Assembly (NCBI GenBank): GCA_964441735.1
Contig: CAYTVB010000041.1
Coordinates: 1-17,121, forward strand
Direction: 5' to 3'
Length of the DNA: 17,121 bases
From: JASMTM01 sp964441735
Lineage (GTDB): Bacteria > Thermotogota > Thermotogae > Petrotogales > Kosmotogaceae
Made by a program: the position numbers and the translations under genes. Each line of letters opens with the position of its first letter. Within the stretch, counting starts at the first letter, position 1. The notes under the pieces are model-generated. The model was given only the letters and a program-made list of their open reading frames with translations. It ran no database searches and had not been told where the DNA came from. Of this stretch, positions 13,484 to 17,121 are shown piece after piece.

Positions 13484-14983
13484 GTGTCCAGCACAGTTCT
13501 GGAAATGAAAAACATAAAAAAGAGTTTTGGAGGCATTCGTGCTCTAAAAGAAGTGGATTTCATTCTTAATCAGGGTGAAGTACATGCTCTTTTAGGGGAA
13601 AATGGTGCTGGTAAATCGACATTGGTAAAAATTTTGACCGGAGTTTATAGAAAAGATGATGGACAAATCTTCATTGAAGGAAAAGAGAACATGATCACGA
13701 ATCCAATTGATGCGAGATACAAAGGCATAGCAGCTATCTATCAGGAGCTAAGTCTAATAGATAATCTTACAGTGGCAGAAAATATTTATTTGGGACATGA
13801 ACCATCTGGAAAAGTCCTGGGCACAATAAAAAGAAAAGAATTAATTCAAAATTCAATTGACTATCTTAAGAATTTTAATATCGATATCGATCCAAAAACA
13901 AAGGTATCACAACTTGGAATGGGGAAAAAACGAATCATAGAGATAATAAAAGCTCTGTCGATAAATGCCAAAATTCTTCTACTTGATGAACCTACAACTG
14001 GTATGAGTAGTGCAGAAATTGACGTCTTTTTTTATATTTTACAAGACTTGAAAAAAAAGAATGTGAATATGATATATATTTCTCACTATCTAGATGAAGT
14101 ATTTAAAATATGTGACCGTGCAACTGTATTAAGAGACGGTGAGAACGCTGGAACATTTAATGTAAATGAAGTTGACACTAATACTCTCGTAAAAGCAATG
14201 CTTGGCCATGATATTAAAGATGAATTTCCAAGAAGAAAAAAACAATCAGAAGATGAAATCGTTATGAACGTAAAAAACTTCAAGGCTGAACAAATGCATG
14301 AACCTATTTCATTTAACCTGAAAAAAGGAGAAATACTAGGAATTACAGGAATTATTGGCTCTGGGAAAACTGAATTAGCTCTTGGTCTTTTTGGCGCTAA
14401 TAAAAATGTTCAAGGAAGTTTAAAAATTAATAAGACCCTCATAAGAAAAAATAATTCCAAAATTGCAAAGTTAAATGGTATTGCTTTAATACCTGAGGAT
14501 AGAAAAGAACAGGGGCTTTTTCCAAGATTTTCGCTTGAAGATAATATTACATTACCAAATATTGATCGGGTGTCTAAATTGACAATTATAATAAACAAAG
14601 CCAAAAGACAGCTTGCTCATAACACTGCAAAAAAACTCAAAGTTACTCCATTAAATTTACAAATGGAAGCTCAGAACTTTTCAGGTGGAAATCAACAAAA
14701 AATAGTTATTGGAAAATGGCTAAGTGGAAAACCAGATATTGTGATACTTGATGAACCAACAAGAGGCATTGATGTAGGTGCCAAAACTGAAATTTATAAT
14801 CTGATTAACGAAATGGCTGATTCCAGAACTTCTATTATACTTCTTTCTTCTGAATTTAAGGAAATAAGTGGGATTTGTGACAGAGTTTTAATTTTGAGAA
14901 AAGGGAAAATTATAAAAGAAATGGACTCCAGTGAAATTCAAACAGAAGAAATTATGAGCTATGCTTTAGGAGGTAAATTATGA
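13484..14983 (+). CDS. rbsA: Ribose-type ABC transporter ATP-binding protein RbsA
   Basis: A 499-residue peripheral membrane ATPase with two fused nucleotide-binding domains, powering sugar import through RbsC. The first domain has Walker A GENGAGKST (38-46), the degenerate signature LGMGKKRIIEI (144-154) usual for this subfamily, Walker B ILLLDEPTTGM and switch His201. The second has Walker A GIIGSGKTE (289-297), the good signature FSGGNQQKIVIGKWL (399-413) and ILDEPTRGID. EDRKEQGLF marks the sugar-importer (CUT2) class. The start is GTG 13484, 9 bases after GAGG (13471-13474). The in-frame ATG 13475, which overlaps the ribokinase stop as ATGA, would sit against that ribosome site and is less likely. 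The stop overlaps rbsC. Confidence 0.95.
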   Translation: MSSTVLEMKNIKKSFGGIRALKEVDFILNQGEVHALLGENGAGKSTLVKILTGVYRKDDGQIFIEGKENMITNPIDARYKGIAAIYQELSLIDNLTVAENIYLGHEPSGKVLGTIKRKELIQNSIDYLKNFNIDIDPKTKVSQLGMGKKRIIEIIKALSINAKILLLDEPTTGMSSAEIDVFFYILQDLKKKNVNMIYISHYLDEVFKICDRATVLRDGENAGTFNVNEVDTNTLVKAMLGHDIKDEFPRRKKQSEDEIVMNVKNFKAEQMHEPISFNLKKGEILGITGIIGSGKTELALGLFGANKNVQGSLKINKTLIRKNNSKIAKLNGIALIPEDRKEQGLFPRFSLEDNITLPNIDRVSKLTIIINKAKRQLAHNTAKKLKVTPLNLQMEAQNFSGGNQQKIVIGKWLSGKPDIVILDEPTRGIDVGAKTEIYNLINEMADSRTSIILLSSEFKEISGICDRVLILRKGKIIKEMDSSEIQTEEIMSYALGGKL

Positions 14984-15951
14984 CTAGTAATAACAACACC
15001 TCTAATACAAATACACTTAAGCCGAAAGTAGATTTTAAAAAACTTATAAAAGGTGAATTAGGTTTAGTAATTATTCTAGTTGCTCTACTAGTTTTCTTTA
15101 CAATGATGTCTCCTTATTTCTTGAACTTAAGAAATATACTAAATATTACCAGACAGGTTTCAGTGACTCTAATAGTGGCTGTTGGTATGACTTTTGTAAT
15201 TTTAATTGGAGAAATTGACCTTTCAGTAGGATCAATAGCTGCTCTTGTCGGAGTTGCAACAGCTTTTACAATAACTATTACTGGATCAATAGCTTATGGA
15301 ATCCTAGCTGGTATTGGCGTGGGTATTCTTGTAGGGCTTATTAATGGTGTTCTGGTTGTTTTTGGAAAAGTACAATCTTTCATTGTTACTCTCGCAATGC
15401 TTGGAATTGCAAGAGGTACTGCCTTGGTTTGGTCAGACGGTAAGCCTATTTCTGGATTGCCATTAAGTTTTGGCGAACTAGGAGCTGGTTATGTTGGAAA
15501 TATCCCGGTTTCTACTATAATAGCAGCTGTAATTTTTCTAATAGCTTTCTACTTTTTGAGAAAAACAAAACACGGAATATACACACGATCCATAGGAGCC
15601 AACAAAGAAGCAGCGAAGCTTTCAGCGATTCCAGTAAAAAAATACAGAGTCATAGTTTTTGTGATTTCAGGACTAATGAGTGCATTTGGAGGTATTCTAA
15701 TAGCATCAAAGCTTCTTTCAGGATCTCCGACCGCCGCTGAAGGTATGGAACTTAATGTAATTGCTGCGGTTATTCTTGGAGGAGCATCTTTGTCTGGCGG
15801 TATAGGTACTGCACTAGGAACTCTGCTTGGAGCTGTAGTAATTGGAGTTATCAATAATGGTATGAATCTTGTTGGTCTTTCCTCGTTTTTTCAAGAAATA
15901 GTCAGAGGGATAATTATTTTAATTGCTGTGCTTGTTAAACGGGGAGATTAA
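14980..15951 (+). CDS. rbsC: Ribose-type ABC transporter permease RbsC
   Basis: A 323-residue inner-membrane protein of the CUT2 permease family (BPD_transp_2), forming the channel as a dimer with RbsA. After a polar, Asn/Thr-rich N-terminus of about 28 residues come roughly ten hydrophobic helices. The hallmark GEIDLSVGSIAALVG lies at about residues 77-91, and the cytoplasmic coupling loop SIGANKEAAKLSAIPVKKYR at about 204-223 is followed by the Gly-rich helices GGASLSGGIGTALGTLLGA. Length matches E. coli RbsC. Translation begins at ATG within the rbsA stop (ATGA), with AGGAGGT (14968-14974) 5 bases ahead. rbsB follows 43 bases later with no terminator between. Confidence 0.95.
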   Translation: MTSNNNTSNTNTLKPKVDFKKLIKGELGLVIILVALLVFFTMMSPYFLNLRNILNITRQVSVTLIVAVGMTFVILIGEIDLSVGSIAALVGVATAFTITITGSIAYGILAGIGVGILVGLINGVLVVFGKVQSFIVTLAMLGIARGTALVWSDGKPISGLPLSFGELGAGYVGNIPVSTIIAAVIFLIAFYFLRKTKHGIYTRSIGANKEAAKLSAIPVKKYRVIVFVISGLMSAFGGILIASKLLSGSPTAAEGMELNVIAAVILGGASLSGGIGTALGTLLGAVVIGVINNGMNLVGLSSFFQEIVRGIIILIAVLVKRGD

Positions 15952-15994
15952 AGACCTTTAATTAGGAAACAAAAACTTTAAGGAGGTTTGTGAA

Positions 15995-16882
15995 ATGAGA
16001 AGATCATTTTTAGTGGTATTTTTAGTAGTACTGTTTGCATTCAGCGCTATGGCTGCAAAAACGATTGGTTTTTCCGTCTCTACTCTCGCCAATCCTTTCT
16101 TTGTAACCATGAAAGAAGGTGGGGAAGACAAGTGTAACGAATTGGGCCTTGACTTTATTGTGCTCGATGCTCAAGACTCAGCAGAAAAACAGTATTCGCA
16201 GGTACAGGATTTAATAACTAGGAATGTTGACGTTCTTATTATTAACCCTGTCGATTCAGATGCTGTAGTCACTGCAGTATTGGAAGCAAATAGAGCAGGT
16301 ATTCCTGTAATTACTGTTACTAGACCATCGAATGGAGGAGAAGTTGAACAACACCTGGATATCGATAATAAAGAAGCGGGAGAATTGATTGGTAAAGCAC
16401 TTGTAGAAGAATTAAACGAAAATGGAAAAGTCGCTATACTTGAAGGAATACCTGGCGCTCCTTCTGCAAGAGATAGACAGGAAGGTTTTCTCAATATAGT
16501 GGAAGATTATCCAGAAATTGAAGTTGTTACAAGCCTAACTGCCAATTATTCAAGAGAGCAGGGTTATGACGTAACTGAAGACTTACTCCAGGGTTTTCCA
16601 GAACTTGACGCAATATACGCTCACAATGATGAGATGGCACTAGGAGCAGTAAGAGCAGCAGTAGGAGCTGGAAGGATTAATGAAATCGCAATTTTTGGAA
16701 TTGATGCAATTGATGATGCGATAGAAGCAATCAAAAACGGTGAGATGGTAGCAACTGTTCAGCAACAACCCTATCTTCAGATGCAAATGGCTGTAGTTGC
16801 AGCTCAAAGAATTCTAAATGGAGCTGATGTAGAACCTTTAGTTATTGTACCCCTTAAACTTATAACCGAAGAAGATCTTTAA
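15995..16882 (+). CDS. rbsB: Ribose-type periplasmic sugar-binding protein RbsB
   Basis: A 295-residue secreted binding protein that delivers sugar to RbsC/RbsA. The signal peptide MRRSFLVVFLVVLFAFSAMA is cleaved near residues 20-21; there is no lipobox cysteine, which fits a true periplasm. Against E. coli RbsB by eye, most ligand residues are kept: Asn33, Phe35 and Phe36 (LANPFFV), Asn84 (INPVDSDA), Arg110, Arg159 (SARDR), Asn211 (AHNDEMALG), Asp237 (GIDAID) and Gln257. Two differ: the DR pair that contacts ribose is TR here (Thr109), and a pocket phenylalanine is Tyr185. The ligand may therefore be ribose or a related pentose or polyol. It is the last gene of the operon, with a strong AGGAGGT (15981-15987) that would support high expression, followed by a terminator. 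Confidence 0.92.
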   Translation: MRRSFLVVFLVVLFAFSAMAAKTIGFSVSTLANPFFVTMKEGGEDKCNELGLDFIVLDAQDSAEKQYSQVQDLITRNVDVLIINPVDSDAVVTAVLEANRAGIPVITVTRPSNGGEVEQHLDIDNKEAGELIGKALVEELNENGKVAILEGIPGAPSARDRQEGFLNIVEDYPEIEVVTSLTANYSREQGYDVTEDLLQGFPELDAIYAHNDEMALGAVRAAVGAGRINEIAIFGIDAIDDAIEAIKNGEMVATVQQQPYLQMQMAVVAAQRILNGADVEPLVIVPLKLITEEDL

Positions 16883-16900
16883 AAAATCACTGTAAAAAAA

Positions 16901-16923
16901 GAGCGCTCATAAGAGCGCTCTTT
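16901..16923. terminator. Bidirectional terminator between rbsB and rpiB
   Basis: GAGCGCTC (16901-16908), loop ATAA, GAGCGCTC (16913-16920), with TTT after it on the plus strand and seven A before it (16894-16900), which are the T-run on the minus strand. It would stop both the rbs operon and the convergent rpiB transcript. Confidence 0.85.
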
Positions 16924-16924
16924 A

Positions 16925-17121
16925 TTATTCATTTTCAATTTTGTCAACCCTTCGTTTATGTTTTCCTCTATCAAAATCAGTCTTCAGAAATACATTTAAT
17001 ATATCCAGAGCTAACTGATGAGCTACCAATCTACCACCCATAGCCAGAATATTTGCATTGTTGTGTCTTCTAGCCATTTCTGCCATTTTAGGATATAAAC
17101 AAAGAGCAGCCCTAACATTTT
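16925..17121 (-). CDS. rpiB: Ribose-5-phosphate isomerase B (RpiB/LacAB family), 3' end
   Basis: The C-terminal 64 codons of a minus-strand gene that enters from the right edge. Read on the reverse strand it gives VRAALCLYPKMAEMARRHNN, then ANILAMGGRLVAHQLALDIL, then a tail with DRGKHKRRVDKIENE and tandem TAA stops. The RRHNNANILAMGGR block and the GKHKRRVDKI tail are typical of RpiB, which interconverts ribose 5-phosphate and ribulose 5-phosphate; the histidine and arginines here bind the phosphate of the neighbouring subunit. The catalytic cysteine and N-terminus lie outside the window. The gene converges on the rbs operon and would handle the product of ribokinase. An allose- or galactose-phosphate isomerase of the same family is possible but less likely here. 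Confidence 0.9.
   Translation of the reverse strand, partial: NVRAALCLYPKMAEMARRHNNANILAMGGRLVAHQLALDILNVFLKTDFDRGKHKRRVDKIENE

Noticed and set aside
16171..16494. A 107-residue minus-strand open frame inside rbsB
   Set aside because: The plus-strand frame carries clear ribose-binding-protein motifs; the minus frame has no family features.

Overview
The window is AT-rich and carries one long run of plus-strand genes, with a single minus-strand gene entering at the right edge. The best guess for the source is a member of the Thermotogota or a close relative. The reasons are ThyX with every family landmark at the Thermotoga-type residue numbers, many TTG and GTG starts behind strong AGGAGGT ribosome binding sites, a periplasmic sugar-binding protein with a cleavable signal peptide but no lipobox cysteine, and a BamA-type protein implying an outer membrane (the toga). 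The genus cannot be named from the sequence alone.

Region 1 (1-4387) holds housekeeping genes, the first four joined by ATGA stop/start overlaps: the 3' end of an OGG-type 8-oxoguanine DNA glycosylase, trmFO, a short type I mannose-6-phosphate isomerase, and an exported C-terminally anchored TPR protein. thyX follows after 50 bp. TrmFO and ThyX are both flavin- and methylenetetrahydrofolate-dependent uracil methylating enzymes, one acting on tRNA and one on dUMP.

Region 2 (4392-7317) is a tightly packed five-gene cassette: a small DRTGG-type protein, a CBS-pair protein fused to a GHKL ATPase, a second DRTGG-type protein, a PHP-family metallo-phosphoesterase, and a stand-alone GHKL ATPase. 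It looks like a sensing or signalling module of unknown output and is the best candidate here for an undescribed system. bamA follows 16 bp later and ends at a clear rho-independent terminator (9866-9886), so regions 1 and 2 plus bamA may form one long transcription unit.

Region 3 (about 10070-16923) is a pentose, probably ribose, uptake and phosphorylation locus: a LacI-family repressor, rbsD, a btpA/sgcQ-family TIM-barrel gene, ribokinase, and the ABC transporter genes rbsA, rbsC and rbsB. Two matching pairs of CG-centred operators lie upstream of the repressor gene and of btpA, which points to a self-controlled local regulon. The binding protein imports the sugar through RbsC/RbsA, RbsD converts pyranose to furanose, and ribokinase makes ribose 5-phosphate. 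A convergent rpiB fragment at the right edge would then isomerise it to ribulose 5-phosphate. rbsB and rpiB share a symmetrical, probably bidirectional terminator. No RNA genes, insertion sequences, CRISPR arrays or phage genes were seen.
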